Below, one piece after another: positions 9,925-19,355 of a stretch of DNA of 64,000 nucleotides (positions within the stretch are counted from its first letter, which is position 1; every line of letters begins with the position of its first letter). This DNA is from an uncultured Erythrobacter sp. GTDB lineage: Bacteria; Pseudomonadota; Alphaproteobacteria; Sphingomonadales; Sphingomonadaceae. The stretch covers positions 65,001 to 129,000 of the forward strand of contig CANMMR010000005.1 of assembly GCA_947499095.1 (NCBI GenBank), in the 5' to 3' direction. The notes below the pieces were generated by a model. The model was not told the origin of the DNA. It saw only the letters and a program-made list of their open reading frames with translations, and ran no database searches. The position numbers were made by a program, and so were the translations under genes.

Positions 9925-10770
9925 TTAAGCGGCGGCGCACGCCATTGCGGCGAGCGCCTGCCGGTCGAACCACCACAGTCGCGGATCACGCCGGGGCCGG
10001 AACTGCGGCAAATACTGCGGGTAAAGCGACGCCAATCGGTCCGGCAAAGCCCTCGGCCCCGGCTCGCGCATGATGTCGCTGACGATCCGGTTCTGGAAAT
10101 GGCGCAGGCTGTAATTGCGCATCCGGCGCGCTTGTAACAGCAGGTCGGCGGGTCGCATCCGGACGGGATCGCAGAGGAAGGCAGCGCCCTCGACCGTAGC
10201 GACCCGCTCGTCCTGCCAGTCGACTTCATTGCCGAGGTCGGTTTTGGCGAGAGCGCAGAGCAGGCCATCGTCGCCGATAAGATCGTTCGGCAGGCGGATG
10301 TCCCTTCTGCGCATGCGGGCAACGAAATCGCCGTGCAGCGCATAGAGATCGCCGAACAATCCGTGCTCGCGCCGCATCTGCTCGCGATAGGCCTCTGCGC
10401 GGCGGCCATTGCCGGGAAACGCGGACGCCGCGTTCGCGCCGCCTTCGTCCAGCCGCTCTACCAGCGCAGCAATCGACCCCGGCTGCACCTGCGCATCGCC
10501 GTCAATGAAAACGAAATGCCGCGCGGCGGGCGCGGGATCGTCGAAGACGAAGCGGTTCCAGCTGCGCGATTTCCCGCCCTCCTCCCAGTCGTGAACTGTC
10601 ACCCCGGCAAAGCCGCGCGCAAGCTGCGCCGTACGGTCGGTCGTCCCGTTCACGACCACGTGGATGTCGTAGCCTGGTTCGCCCAGCGGCAAGCTTTCGA
10701 GGCAGCGGGCGATCCGCTGTTCCTCGTTATGCGCCATCACCGCGATGGCGACCGGCAGGGTCTCGCTCAT
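9925..10770 (-). CDS. Glycosyltransferase family 2
   Basis: A 281-aa GT2 protein. The nucleotide-binding start is AIAVMAHNEEQRIARCLESL, and FIDGDAQV supplies the DXD metal site near residue 86. Its start codon overlaps the stop of the upstream methyltransferase gene as ATGA at 10767-10770, which decides the start over an ATG eight codons further upstream and implies translational coupling. The pair probably modifies a glycan or lipid, but no acceptor is predictable. There is no membrane anchor. It is an unrelated lineage to the GT2 at the left edge. Confidence 0.88.
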   Translation of the reverse strand: MSETLPVAIAVMAHNEEQRIARCLESLPLGEPGYDIHVVVNGTTDRTAQLARGFAGVTVHDWEEGGKSRSWNRFVFDDPAPAARHFVFIDGDAQVQPGSIAALVERLDEGGANAASAFPGNGRRAEAYREQMRREHGLFGDLYALHGDFVARMRRRDIRLPNDLIGDDGLLCALAKTDLGNEVDWQDERVATVEGAAFLCDPVRMRPADLLLQARRMRNYSLRHFQNRIVSDIMREPGPRALPDRLASLYPQYLPQFRPRRDPRLWWFDRQALAAMACAAA

Positions 10771-11363
10771 TCCGGTTTGCGGGCGATGGCCCACACGGTG
10801 ACGGGAAAATTCGGCTCGTTCTTCAAGCGCCGCTGCCAGCCAGTCCGCGCCCAGCGGTCGAGATTGGCCTTCACCGCGCGGCGATTACCCCACGATCCGG
10901 TCTCGATCGCCGCCTCGTCGAAGCCGACTTCGGCCAGGAAGTTGCGCATGCCCAGTTCCGTCCAGCGCGTGCAGTCCACCGGCACGGCGTGCTGGCGAAT
11001 CATGAAGGGCGTGATATTGATGAAGATCCCGCCCGGTTTCAGCATCTGCAAGACATGCTCGGTCGCGCGATAGGGGCGCACGAGGTGCTCCCACACATTA
11101 TCGGCGATGCAGATGTCGAACTGGCGATCCAGCACATGATCGCAGATGTCGTATTCGGGCCAATTCATCTCGGTGTAACTGCCCCAGTCGCGCTCGCGCC
11201 ATTTCCAGCCCGCCGCGATCTCCAGCGCGTCCATCTCCTGCACCGGGAGTGTATCGAGAAACGCATCGATCGTGCGATAGGCGACCGTGCGCGTGATGTG
11301 CGTCTTGTCGTAACCGACCGCGCGCGCAACGCGCTCTGCAAGGGCGAGGGCTTGCTGCTTCAT
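10767..11363 (-). CDS. Class I SAM-dependent methyltransferase
   Basis: A 198-aa protein with a reduced Rossmann methyltransferase fold. ALEIAAG (about residue 44) replaces the glycine-rich SAM loop, and DICIADNVWEHLVRP is the post-motif II region typical of type 11/12 methyltransferases. MLKPGGIFINITPF forms the following strand and loop. The SAM loop is degenerate (no GxGxG), so catalytic competence is not guaranteed. It is the first gene of a two-gene operon with the GT2 gene, joined by an ATGA overlap. The usual role for such pairs is glycan or lipid decoration, which is inference here. The 98 bases upstream, towards hslU, show nothing recognisable. Confidence 0.75.
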   Translation of the reverse strand: MKQQALALAERVARAVGYDKTHITRTVAYRTIDAFLDTLPVQEMDALEIAAGWKWRERDWGSYTEMNWPEYDICDHVLDRQFDICIADNVWEHLVRPYRATEHVLQMLKPGGIFINITPFMIRQHAVPVDCTRWTELGMRNFLAEVGFDEAAIETGSWGNRRAVKANLDRWARTGWQRRLKNEPNFPVTVWAIARKPE

Positions 11364-11461
11364 GCAGGCCCCCTAGCGCCGACTGTCTAAAATCGATTTA
11401 CCGTCCACATGATCATGCTGGCGCGACGCGGGCGGTAAATCAATCGCTCACGATATCGGCG

Positions 11462-12760
11462 TCAGAGAATATACTTCGACAGGTCGGTATCGCCTGACAG
11501 ATCGTCGAGCCGCTCGCGCACATAGTCGGCGTCGATGGTGACGGTCTCGCCCTCGTGCTCCTCGGCTTCGAAACTGATGTCTTCGAGCAGCCGCTCCATC
11601 ACGGTTTGCAAACGACGGGCGCCTATGTTCTCGACGCTCTCGTTCACCCGCGCGGCGATCTTCGCGACCTCGGCGATCGCCTCGTCGGTGAAGTCGAGGG
11701 CGACCTTCTCGGTGCCGAGCAATGCGGTGTACTGATCCACCAGATTGGCGCGCGTTTCCTTCAAGATGCGGACGAAGTCCTCCTCCGTCAGTGCGCGCAG
11801 TTCGACGCGGATCGGCAGGCGGCCCTGAAGTTCGGGCAGCATGTCGCTCGGCTTGGCGACGTGGAATGCGCCGCTGGCGATGAAGAGCACGTGATCGGTT
11901 TTCATCGGGCCGTATTTCGTAGCCACCGTCGTGCCTTCGATCAGCGGCAGCAGGTCGCGCTGCACGCCTTCGCGGCTTACCGAACCGCCGCGCAAGTCGC
12001 TGACGGCGATCTTGTCGATCTCGTCGAGGAAGACGATGCCGTTGGTTTCCGCATTTTCCAGCGCGACGCGGTTGACGTCGTCCTGGTCCATGCGCTTTTC
12101 CGCCTCCTCCTCGACCAGCCGGTCCCACGCGTCGGGGACCTTGAGCTTGCGGCGCTTGAGGTTGGATTTGCCCATCGCCTTGCCGAGCATGTCGCTGAGG
12201 TCGATCATGCCGACATTGCCGGGCATGCCGGGGATTTCCATGTTCGACTGCGGCTGGTCCTTCACCTCGATCTCGACCTCGGTGTCGTTCATCGAGTTGT
12301 CGACGATCCGCGCCCGGAAGGCTTCGCGGGTCGCCTCGCTGGCATTGTCACCGACGAGCGCGGTCAGCAGCCGGTCCATCGCGGCCTCGCTCGCGGCTTC
12401 GCGAACGGCCTCGCGGCGGCGTTCCTTCTCCAGCCGGATGGCTTCCTCGGCCAGGTCGCGGGCGATCTGCTCGACGTCGCGGCCGACATAGCCGACCTCG
12501 GTGAACTTGGTCGCCTCCACCTTCACGAAAGGTGCCTCGGCGAGCCGCGCGAGACGGCGGCTGATCTCGGTCTTGCCGCAGCCGGTGGGGCCGATCATCA
12601 GGATGTTCTTGGGCGTCACTTCGTCGCGCAGGTCGCGGTCGAGGCGCTGGCGGCGCCAGCGATTGCGCAGGGCCACGGCCACGGCGCGCTTGGCGTCCTT
12701 CTGGCCGATGATATGCTCGTCGAGCGCGGCGACGATCGCCTTGGGGGTCAGATTGTCCAT
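11462..12760 (-). CDS. hslU: ATP-dependent protease ATPase subunit HslU
   Basis: The 432-aa AAA+ unfoldase partners HslV in the cytoplasm. Walker [10 protein letters not shown] is at residues 57-65, followed by the pore-loop region [12 protein letters not shown]. The family-specific I-domain occupies about 110-230, Walker [12 protein letters not shown] lies near residue 245, and the C-terminus ends LSKYIL, the tail that inserts into HslV to activate it. All expected parts are present and the length is normal. It lies 7 bases after hslV and is clearly co-transcribed. Confidence 0.98.
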   Translation of the reverse strand: MDNLTPKAIVAALDEHIIGQKDAKRAVAVALRNRWRRQRLDRDLRDEVTPKNILMIGPTGCGKTEISRRLARLAEAPFVKVEATKFTEVGYVGRDVEQIARDLAEEAIRLEKERRREAVREAASEAAMDRLLTALVGDNASEATREAFRARIVDNSMNDTEVEIEVKDQPQSNMEIPGMPGNVGMIDLSDMLGKAMGKSNLKRRKLKVPDAWDRLVEEEAEKRMDQDDVNRVALENAETNGIVFLDEIDKIAVSDLRGGSVSREGVQRDLLPLIEGTTVATKYGPMKTDHVLFIASGAFHVAKPSDMLPELQGRLPIRVELRALTEEDFVRILKETRANLVDQYTALLGTEKVALDFTDEAIAEVAKIAARVNESVENIGARRLQTVMERLLEDISFEAEEHEGETVTIDADYVRERLDDLSGDTDLSKYIL

Positions 12761-12767
12761 TGTTTTC

Positions 12768-13328
12768 TCAGACCTCTTCGACGGTCACATTGCCATTGGT
12801 GAAGACGCAGATGTCGGCAGCGACCTTCATCGCCTTGCGTGCGATCTGCTCGGGATCGTCTTCGTATTCGGCGATCGCCTTGGCCGCGGCCAGAGCGTAA
12901 TTGCCGCCCGAGCCGATGGCGGTGATCCCGCCTTCGGGTTCGAGCACATCGCCGTTACCTGTGAGGACGAGGAGGTTCTCCTTGTCCGCCACGATCATCA
13001 GCGCTTCCAGATTGCGGAGGTATTTGTCGGTGCGCCAGTCCTTCGTCAGCTCCACCGCAGCGCGCAGCAGCTGGCCGTTATACTGCTCGAGCTTTTTCTC
13101 GAGCCGCTCGAACAGGGTGAAGGCATCGGCGGTCGCGCCGGCGAACCCGGCGACGACCTTTCCGTCCTCGCCGATGCGGCGGACCTTGCGGGCATTGGGC
13201 TTCATCACCGTGTTGCCCATGGAGACCTGTCCGTCCCCGGCAATCACGATCCGGTCGCCGCGTTTGACGCCGACGATGGTGGTGGAGTGCCACTGGACGA
13301 TGCCGTGGCTTTCGCTGTGTGAACTCAT
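12768..13328 (-). CDS. hslV: ATP-dependent protease peptidase subunit HslV
   Basis: The threonine peptidase of the HslUV complex, 186 aa. The mature N-terminus should be Thr16 or Thr17 in [11 protein letters not shown], aligned with the TTI start of E. coli HslV. This form therefore carries a propeptide of about 15 residues ending in WHS that must be removed to expose the catalytic threonine. [15 protein letters not shown] follows as in the family. It is the first gene of the hslVU operon. Its 5' end lies 48 bases from the 3' end of bamE. Confidence 0.98.
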   Translation of the reverse strand: MSSHSESHGIVQWHSTTIVGVKRGDRIVIAGDGQVSMGNTVMKPNARKVRRIGEDGKVVAGFAGATADAFTLFERLEKKLEQYNGQLLRAAVELTKDWRTDKYLRNLEALMIVADKENLLVLTGNGDVLEPEGGITAIGSGGNYALAAAKAIAEYEDDPEQIARKAMKVAADICVFTNGNVTVEEV

Positions 13329-13376
13329 GCCGCGCGATATGGGGCGCGCGCCGAATGGGTCAAGCCGCCGGAAGGA

Positions 13377-13838
13377 TTACTGCTGCTGCCCGCCCACGCC
13401 CGGCGCGCCGACAGCGCCGATATTGCCGAACAGGTCTTCGAGGAAGCTGCGCTCCCGGCCCAGCGTCGGCGTCTCGTCGCCATCGGGGCGCAGATACGCC
13501 ACCTGATCAATTCCGCTGCGGTCCGCAGCCACGACATTGCCCGCCGCGTCGAAGCGCACGGCAAGCACCTGGTGCTGTTCGATCCGCGGACGGACGAAAG
13601 GTTTGCGGCCCGTGGTGCTCGACACGTAATACCACGTCGGCTCGCCGAACTGGCTGGTGAAGGTCGGACGGCCCAGCGTGCCGGCGACCGACTGCTGGTT
13701 GTCGATGCCCGGCTGGATCGACTGGGTCAGTACCGGATCGACGATATAGCCGCGCGTTTCGCGGATCGGCTGGCACGCAGCGGTAGCCACACCTGCAAGG
13801 GCAATGGCGCTAAGGCCGACAATCTTGGTCCTGTTCAT
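13377..13838 (-). CDS. bamE: Outer membrane protein assembly factor BamE
   Basis: A 153-aa lipoprotein of the SmpA/OmlA family, part of the BAM complex that inserts beta-barrels. The lipobox ATAAC places the lipidated Cys at residue 22. The BamE core follows with SVAGTLGRPTFTSQFGEPTWYYVSS (reported here in pieces: SVAGTLGRP, then WYYVSS). A glycine/glutamine-rich tail ends the protein. The gene lies upstream of hslV on the same strand and divergent from the bc1 chaperone gene. The assignment is by motif and lipoprotein form. Confidence 0.9.
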   Translation of the reverse strand: MNRTKIVGLSAIALAGVATAACQPIRETRGYIVDPVLTQSIQPGIDNQQSVAGTLGRPTFTSQFGEPTWYYVSSTTGRKPFVRPRIEQHQVLAVRFDAAGNVVAADRSGIDQVAYLRPDGDETPTLGRERSFLEDLFGNIGAVGAPGVGGQQQ

Positions 13839-13869
13839 GGGAACAGCAAATCTCCGTCTTCAAGTCCGC

Positions 13870-13898
13870 TTGGCCGCGTGGGCGTGCGTCCCTATATG
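13870..13898 (+). promoter_or_regulatory. Candidate promoter for the bc1-chaperone/DUF177 operon
   Basis: TTGGCC at 13870-13875, a 17-base spacer, then TATATG at 13893-13898. Both boxes match four of six sigma-70 consensus positions. It faces the gene starting at 14013, which would leave a leader of about 105 bases. No direct evidence of use. Confidence 0.35.
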
Positions 13899-14012
13899 CT
13901 CGGCCAACGCCTTAGTCGCAAAGCATCGGCCCATGCAATGTCACTGTTGCCGATCGCTCGGGGATCAGCGACTGGAGATCGCGGCCTGTATTGCCGCTGA
14001 ACGGAGATGTGC

Positions 14013-14531
14013 ATGTCCTTTTTCGCCCGCCTGTTCGGCCTGTCCAGCGACCCGCGCGAGGAATGGCGCCCGCTGTGGCACCGCGTGGTGGAAGAGGCGC
14101 GCGACCCCGATTGGTACCGCATGTGCGGCGTCGCGGATTCGCTGGAGGGCCGCTATGATATGGTCACGCTGGTGCTGGCGCTGGTGATGCTGCGGCTGGA
14201 CGATGCGGGCGAGGAAGGCAGCAATGCCAGCGCCCGCCTGACCGAGCTGTTCGCCGAGGATATGGAAGGGCAGCTGCGCGAAGCCGGGATCGGCGATCCG
14301 ACCGTGGGCAAGAAGCTCGCCGCCGTGATGGCGAGCATGAACGGCCGCATCGGCGCCTATCGCGACGGGCTACGCAGCGACCCCAAGGTGCTGGTAGAGG
14401 CGGTGCGCCGCAACGTCACCATGGCCCAGCCGGACGAGGCCGAGGCCCTGATCCAGCGCATGGCGGCGCTGCACGCGCGGCTGGAACGCACCGGTTTCGA
14501 GACGCTGAAGAAAGGGGAGATCGCCGCATGA
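14013..14531 (+). CDS. Ubiquinol-cytochrome c chaperone family protein (CBP3/UQCC1)
   Basis: A 172-aa homologue of the mitochondrial CBP3 chaperone, which assists cytochrome b assembly in complex III. Recognised features are WRPLWHRVVEEARDPDWYR near the start, the helical middle segment MVTLVLALVMLRL, and GIGDPTVGKKLAAVM. I chose ATG 14013 rather than 14007 because the ACGGAG Shine-Dalgarno at 14001-14006 would touch the earlier codon. It overlaps the DUF177 gene by ATGA (14528-14531), a coupling conserved in alphaproteobacteria. Confidence 0.88.
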   Translation: MSFFARLFGLSSDPREEWRPLWHRVVEEARDPDWYRMCGVADSLEGRYDMVTLVLALVMLRLDDAGEEGSNASARLTELFAEDMEGQLREAGIGDPTVGKKLAAVMASMNGRIGAYRDGLRSDPKVLVEAVRRNVTMAQPDEAEALIQRMAALHARLERTGFETLKKGEIAA

Positions 14532-15064
14532 ACGCGCCCGAACTCTTCCGCCTCGTCAAGCCGCGCGCCTTGCCCTCCGAATCCATGACGATTACTGCCG
14601 ACACGGCCGAGCGCGAGGCGCTGGCCGAAAGGTTCGGCGTGACGGCGGTCGATGCGCTCAACGCCCATGTCGAGTTCGAGACGAAGGATGGCGCGGTACT
14701 GGCGAACGGTCACCTGCTGGCCACCATCGAACAGCCCTGCGCCGTGACGCGCGAACCGCTGACCTACGATGTCGAGGAGCCGCTGACCCTGCGCTTCGTC
14801 CCCACCGGATCGGTGCCGGACTACGCGCCCGACGAGGAAATCGAACTCGACAGCGAGGACCTCGACGAGATCGAATACGAGGGCGACAGCTTCGACCTCG
14901 GCGAAGCCATCGCGCAGACGCTGGCCCTGGCCATCGACCCCTACCGCGAAGGGCCGGGCGCCGACGAGGCTCGGAAGGCTGCTGGGATTGTCAGCGACGA
15001 AAAAGAAACGCCGAGCGGGCCGCTAGCCGAGGCGTTGGCGGCGTTGAAGGGGAAGAACGACTAG
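14528..15064 (+). CDS. YceD/DUF177 family protein
   Basis: A 178-aa acidic protein of the DUF177/YceD family. In other bacteria this family is tied to 23S rRNA accumulation and usually precedes rpmF or plsX. The conserved CAVTREPLTYDVEEPLTLRF motif is visible at about residues 73-92, followed by an acidic stretch rich in Glu and Asp (EEIELDSEDLDEIEYEGDSF). Its start overlaps the chaperone stop as ATGA. Downstream one would expect plsX in many relatives; instead there is an inverted low-GC lipoprotein gene and then ssb, suggesting a local rearrangement or insertion. Confidence 0.85.
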   Translation: MNAPELFRLVKPRALPSESMTITADTAEREALAERFGVTAVDALNAHVEFETKDGAVLANGHLLATIEQPCAVTREPLTYDVEEPLTLRFVPTGSVPDYAPDEEIELDSEDLDEIEYEGDSFDLGEAIAQTLALAIDPYREGPGADEARKAAGIVSDEKETPSGPLAEALAALKGKND

Positions 15065-15091
15065 CGGCGGCTATGGGGTGGTTAGCGGACT

Positions 15092-15634
15092 TCAATCGCT
15101 GCCGAGAACGATGTCTGCAATGTCGCCTTTAGCGCCTAAAAGTCGGCCATTCCATTTGACTGTCGTGCGCCCGAAAGGAGTGATGATCGCCATGACATGA
15201 TGGGGGGCGCCCACTCCTATCTTGTCGCTGCGAAGAACATCACCGTGATAGAGCTCCGGTTCACGTATCAGTCGCTCCAAAGCGTCGGCTTCAGCATCAG
15301 CTAGCGAACTTGTTTTGTTGGCCACCAGCTTCCGCTCGGCGTTCAGAAGGCCCCCGGGGCCGCGCTCGCCTACCTGACTCCGTTGCCAATTGCCCGCCTC
15401 ATCCTGCCAAACGATGGTACTAGCTTCATTGCGAGAATGGTGAACGGCGACGCTATCCACAAAAATAGCGGTGTTCCCGATATATTTTGGGATGTTGTAT
15501 CGATCCCGAAGTTCGAAGCCTCTGGTAATTTCTAGTATCTCTGGCGGAGAAAAGTCGCTGTTGGTCGGCGCGCTTGATGGTGTGGCACACCCTGCCACAA
15601 CAATGCTCAAAATGATGGTGCTGAGTTTCCGCAT
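15092..15634 (-). CDS. Hypothetical lipoprotein, low GC
   Basis: I do not recognise this 180-aa protein. It begins with a lipoprotein signal, MRKLSTIILSIVVAGC, so the mature protein is probably lipidated and periplasmic. No domain is evident; the mature part contains KYIGNTAIFVDSV and ends in a hydrophilic strand-rich region. A GTG three codons upstream (15643) is an alternative start; GGAGG lies only 2 bases before the ATG. Base composition is visibly lower in GC (about 52-54% by eye) and codon choice is more AT-rich than its neighbours, suggesting recent acquisition. It sits alone on the minus strand between DUF177 and ssb. Confidence 0.7.
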   Translation of the reverse strand: MRKLSTIILSIVVAGCATPSSAPTNSDFSPPEILEITRGFELRDRYNIPKYIGNTAIFVDSVAVHHSRNEASTIVWQDEAGNWQRSQVGERGPGGLLNAERKLVANKTSSLADAEADALERLIREPELYHGDVLRSDKIGVGAPHHVMAIITPFGRTTVKWNGRLLGAKGDIADIVLGSD

Positions 15635-15877
15635 GACCTCCACAATGGTTTAATGTCGCCTAGTCCGTAATCGGGTCGTTAGCCGACACGCCGAACTTTC
15701 CTACAGACATGCGTTCGTGCGAGTCATCGGGCCATGCCGCGCACTTTTCGCCAGTCTGCTAAAGCTGCCCACTCAGGCGAGCTCAATCCGGCGACGGATT
15801 TTTCCTGCCTGGACGGTGTAACATACGGTCCATGTCTCGGCTTCACCCTCGTGAAACCGAGCGCAGATAACGTCGCA

Positions 15878-16408
15878 TCAGAACGGAATGTCGTCGTCGA
15901 GGTCGTCGTAGTTCGAGCCGCCGCCGGAACCGCCGGAGCTGCCGCCCGAAGAACCGCCGCCGCTGCGCCAGTTGTCGCCGCCGCCGGAGCTCTGGCCGCC
16001 GCCGCTCTGGTCCCAATTACCGCCGCCGCGCTGACCACTGCCACTGCCGCCGCCCGACGCACCGTCGAGCATGGTCAGCGTGCCGCCGAGGCCGCGGATG
16101 ACGACTTCGGTCGAATAGCGGTCGTTGCCCGACTGGTCCTGCCACTTGCGGGTCTGCAGCTGGCCTTCGATGTAGACCTTGCTGCCCTTGCGCAAATAGC
16201 GCTCAACCACGCCGACGAGGCCTTCGGAGAAGATCGCGACGGTGTGCCACTCGGTCCGCTCCTGCCGTTCGCCGGTGTTGCGATCCTTCCACGTCTCGCT
16301 CGTCGCGATGCGCAGGTTCGCCACGCGCCCGCCGTTCTGGAAGCTGCGGATCTCGGGATCGGCCCCGAGGTTTCCGATGAGCATGACTTTGTTGAGGCTA
16401 CCGGCCAT
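15878..16408 (-). CDS. ssb: Single-stranded DNA-binding protein
   Basis: A 176-aa SSB. The OB-fold occupies residues 1-110 ([51 protein letters not shown]). A long Gly/Ser-rich linker of about 50 residues follows, and the acidic tip DDDIPF recruits replication and repair partners. All parts are intact. The gene is single. The 99 bases before it, towards feoB, should hold its promoter. Downstream, a hairpin (arms CTCGG and CCGAG at 15836-15861) without a clear T-run may mark the transcript end. Confidence 0.98.
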   Translation of the reverse strand: MAGSLNKVMLIGNLGADPEIRSFQNGGRVANLRIATSETWKDRNTGERQERTEWHTVAIFSEGLVGVVERYLRKGSKVYIEGQLQTRKWQDQSGNDRYSTEVVIRGLGGTLTMLDGASGGGSGSGQRGGGNWDQSGGGQSSGGGDNWRSGGGSSGGSSGGSGGGSNYDDLDDDIPF

Positions 16409-16507
16409 CGAATCGTCCCTTCGTAACTGTTGGCAACCGGCCTAACGGAGGGCGCGGCCCGCTTCTAGGGGCGGAACGGAGTTTCCACACCGCTCCGGAC
16501 GCAATCG

Positions 16508-18370
16508 CTACAACCCCAGAGCCACCGCGCCCCAGTAGGTCAGGCCCGCGAAAACGTAAGCCAGCGCGAAGAGGTACACGACCATGAAAGTCGGCCACTT
16601 CCATCCGTTGGTCTCTCGCCGCGCGACCGCGATGGTGGAAATGCATTGCGGCGCGAAGACGAACCACGCGAGGAAGGCGAGCGCGGTCGGCAGGCTCCAC
16701 AGCGCAGCAATCTTGTCTGTCACGCCTTCGGCGGCGACTTCCTCGTCCGCGGCGTCCACGGCGTAAGTCGTCGCCAGCGCCGACACGGCCACCTCGCGCG
16801 CCGCCATCGCGGGGACCAGCGCTAGGCTCATCTCGCGGTTGAAGCCGATGGGTTCGAGGATCGGGTGCAGGCCGTCGGCGACCATCCCCGCGACGCTCGC
16901 GTCCATCTGGCTCTCGCCCGGCTCGGCCTTGGGGAAGCTCAGCATTAGCCACAGCGCTATCGTCACCAAGAAGATGATCGTGCCTGCGCGCCGCAGGAAC
17001 ACCCAGGCGCGCTGCCACAGCCCGATGGCGAGGTCCTTGAGGCGCGGCAGCTGGTAGCGCGGCATTTCCATGATGAAGCCGCTCGCCGCCCCTTGCGCGA
17101 CCGTGCGCCGCAGCACCAGTGCCGCCGCCATCGCACCGACGATCCCTGCGACATAGAGTGCGAACAGCACCAGTCCCTGCAGACCGATGCCCGGCCCGAT
17201 GCTGGTCTGCGGGATGACCGCCGCGATGATGACTGCATAGACCGGCAAGCGCGCCGAGCAGGTCATAAGCGGGGCGATCAGGATCGTCGTCAGCCGGTCC
17301 TTCGCATCGGGAATGCTGCGCGTTGCCATAATGCCCGGAATGGCGCAGGCGAAGCTGGAGAGCAGCGGGATGAAGCTTTTGCCCGACAGGCCGACGCCGG
17401 CCATGAGCCGGTCCATCAGGAAGGCTGCACGCGCCATGTAGCCGCTCGCCTCCATCACCAGAATGAAGAAGAACAGGATCACGATCTGGGGAAGGAAAAC
17501 GACAACCGATCCCACACCTGCGAGAACGCCCTCGGTCAGGAAATCGCGCACAAAGCCTTCCGGCATGGTGTCGGTAACGAGAGCGGACACGGCGCCCACC
17601 CCGCCCTCCAGCGCATCGGCGAAGGGCGTTGCCCAGGCAAACACTGCCTGGAAGATCACGAACAGCAAGCCGAAGAGGATGACCGGCCCGACCCACGGAT
17701 TGAGCAGCACGCGATCGATGCCGTTCTCGATCGTGTGGCGCGTCGAGGTCGAAAGGATCGCACCCTTGGCCATGTGCTTGGCGGATAGCCGCCGCTCGGG
17801 CAGCGTCAGGTGCCAGCGCTTGTGCGCATCTTCATCGGCATGAGTGTCCGCCTCGGCAATGGCGGCGATCAGTTCGTCAAGCCCTTTCCGGCGCACGGCG
17901 ACCGTCGGGATCACCGGGACGCCTAGTGCTTCCGAAAGCGCCGCCGGGTCGAGCGTCAGCCCATCGCGCTCGGCAAGATCGACCATGTTGAGCGCGACCA
18001 CCGTCGGCCGGCCCAGTTCGAGAACTTCCTGCGCGAAAACGAGATGCTGTTCGAGGTTGGCTGCGTCGAGCACCAGCACCAGCACATCGGGTGCGGCCTC
18101 GCCCTCGAACTCGCCATGGACGAGCTTGCGCGTCACTTCCTCGTCCGGGCTGGCGGCATCGAAGCTGTAGGCGCCGGGCAGGTCGATCAGCTCGCGCGAT
18201 TCGCCGTTCGGCAGCGCCAGACGTCCGGCCTTTCGCTCTACGGTGACGCCGGGATAGTTGGCGATCTTCTGGCGGGCGCCGGTCAGCGCGTTGAACAGTG
18301 CCGACTTGCCCGAATTGGGATTGCCGACCAGCGCAACCCTGTGGTGGCGGACGGGATCGTCGCGGCTCAT
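16508..18370 (-). CDS. feoB: Ferrous iron transporter FeoB
   Basis: A 620-aa inner-membrane Fe2+ transporter with an N-terminal G-protein domain. G1 is GNPNSGKSALFNALTG at about residues 16-31 (Ser where many family members have Thr), and G3 is DLPGAYS. The membrane part from about residue 225 has two Gate repeats, each around LPQIVILFFF and AIPGIMATRSIPDAKDR. The protein is shorter than E. coli FeoB (773 aa), as is usual in this group. Its start overlaps the feoA stop as ATGA at 18367-18370. No feoC is present. Confidence 0.96.
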   Translation of the reverse strand: MSRDDPVRHHRVALVGNPNSGKSALFNALTGARQKIANYPGVTVERKAGRLALPNGESRELIDLPGAYSFDAASPDEEVTRKLVHGEFEGEAAPDVLVLVLDAANLEQHLVFAQEVLELGRPTVVALNMVDLAERDGLTLDPAALSEALGVPVIPTVAVRRKGLDELIAAIAEADTHADEDAHKRWHLTLPERRLSAKHMAKGAILSTSTRHTIENGIDRVLLNPWVGPVILFGLLFVIFQAVFAWATPFADALEGGVGAVSALVTDTMPEGFVRDFLTEGVLAGVGSVVVFLPQIVILFFFILVMEASGYMARAAFLMDRLMAGVGLSGKSFIPLLSSFACAIPGIMATRSIPDAKDRLTTILIAPLMTCSARLPVYAVIIAAVIPQTSIGPGIGLQGLVLFALYVAGIVGAMAAALVLRRTVAQGAASGFIMEMPRYQLPRLKDLAIGLWQRAWVFLRRAGTIIFLVTIALWLMLSFPKAEPGESQMDASVAGMVADGLHPILEPIGFNREMSLALVPAMAAREVAVSALATTYAVDAADEEVAAEGVTDKIAALWSLPTALAFLAWFVFAPQCISTIAVARRETNGWKWPTFMVVYLFALAYVFAGLTYWGAVALGL

Positions 18371-18606
18371 GCGGGCTCAACCTCGATGGCGAGCGCGTGT
18401 GCGCGGCGCAGCGCGATGGTCATGCGGCCGATCCGGATCGCTAGCGGATCGCGCGTGCCGAAGACGCCGCGATGGATCACGCAGACTTCCGCCCCTTCGT
18501 CTACACCGAGAGCCTTAAGGCGCTTGCCTTCATCCTCGGCCAGCGCAGCCCAGTCCACCGCGGTGATGCGCGCGGATTTCTCATGTTCGAAGGCGTCGAG
18601 AGTCAT
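18367..18606 (-). CDS. feoA: FeoA-type SH3-like protein
   Basis: A 79-aa cytoplasmic accessory of FeoB. The SH3-like fold is recognisable from KRLKALGVDEGAEVCVIHRG and DPLAIRIGRMTIALRRAHA. I chose the ATG at 18606, which gives the normal FeoA length, over a longer open frame reaching 18735 that lacks family character. It is the first gene of feoAB. No Fur box was identified with confidence in the short 56-base gap to coq9. Confidence 0.92.
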   Translation of the reverse strand: MTLDAFEHEKSARITAVDWAALAEDEGKRLKALGVDEGAEVCVIHRGVFGTRDPLAIRIGRMTIALRRAHALAIEVEPA

Positions 18607-18662
18607 GCGCAGCGCCCTGTCAGAAGTTCGCGCTTGTTGCAACCGATTATCAATAGCGGGGA

Positions 18663-19355
18663 TTAGCGAGCCGGATACCGCAGCCGCCCCAGGAACCGGG
18701 TGACGCTGAAGGTCTCGCGGTCCGGATTGAGCCACTTGGCCTTCACCTTCTCGAACTTCATCACGCCGTCGATCCGGCGTTCCAGGAACGCGCAGGTCTC
18801 GGCCTTGTTCTCGCTCTCGTCCTCGACAAATACCGTAAGCGTCGCGCCGTAAATCGAGGCGAGGATCGCGCGCTTGGTGTAGTGATTGTAATCGGTCGCA
18901 GTATCACCCGCGAGCCGCCACATGATATCGGCGCTGTTCCAGCCGGTCTTGAGCGCGGTAGGTACGTTTTGCGGCATAGCCATGATCGCCAGCGCGCGGC
19001 GCAGCGATTCTTCCAGCCCGAGCACGGCGTCGAGCCGGTACTGCACCAGGCTGCGGATGCGCTCGCGAATCTTCATCTCGGCCAGCTGTTCCGCCGGCAT
19101 GTCGAGCATCATCCGGCGATCGATCGTCTCGATCCATGCGCCGATCATGCCCATCGCACCCTGGTCCTTGAAGGCGAGCCGGGCGACATCGCGATCCGCG
19201 CCAAGCTGGTCCGCAGCCATCTCCAGCGCAGTATCGGTCCAGCCATCGAACACTGCCGCATCGGCAATGCCGGGCGCGAGCGCAAGCCGAAGTTCGTCGA
19301 GCGTCAGGTCCTCGACCAGCAGCTCTTCTTCAAGGTTCGGATCAGTTGGGGCCAT
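18663..19355 (-). CDS. COQ9 family ubiquinone biosynthesis protein
   Basis: A 230-aa COQ9-like lipid-binding protein. In mitochondria and alphaproteobacteria this family supports the COQ7 hydroxylation step of ubiquinone synthesis. The N-terminus has a TetR-like helical arrangement, and the conserved core appears as WRLAGDTATDYNHYTKRAIL and YGATLTVFVEDESENKA. The start at 19355 overlaps the ankyrin-gene stop by 14 bases and removes an arginine-rich extension read from an upstream in-frame codon. It is co-directional with the ankyrin gene. The family is clear; catalytic function is not expected. Confidence 0.9.
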   Translation of the reverse strand: MAPTDPNLEEELLVEDLTLDELRLALAPGIADAAVFDGWTDTALEMAADQLGADRDVARLAFKDQGAMGMIGAWIETIDRRMMLDMPAEQLAEMKIRERIRSLVQYRLDAVLGLEESLRRALAIMAMPQNVPTALKTGWNSADIMWRLAGDTATDYNHYTKRAILASIYGATLTVFVEDESENKAETCAFLERRIDGVMKFEKVKAKWLNPDRETFSVTRFLGRLRYPAR

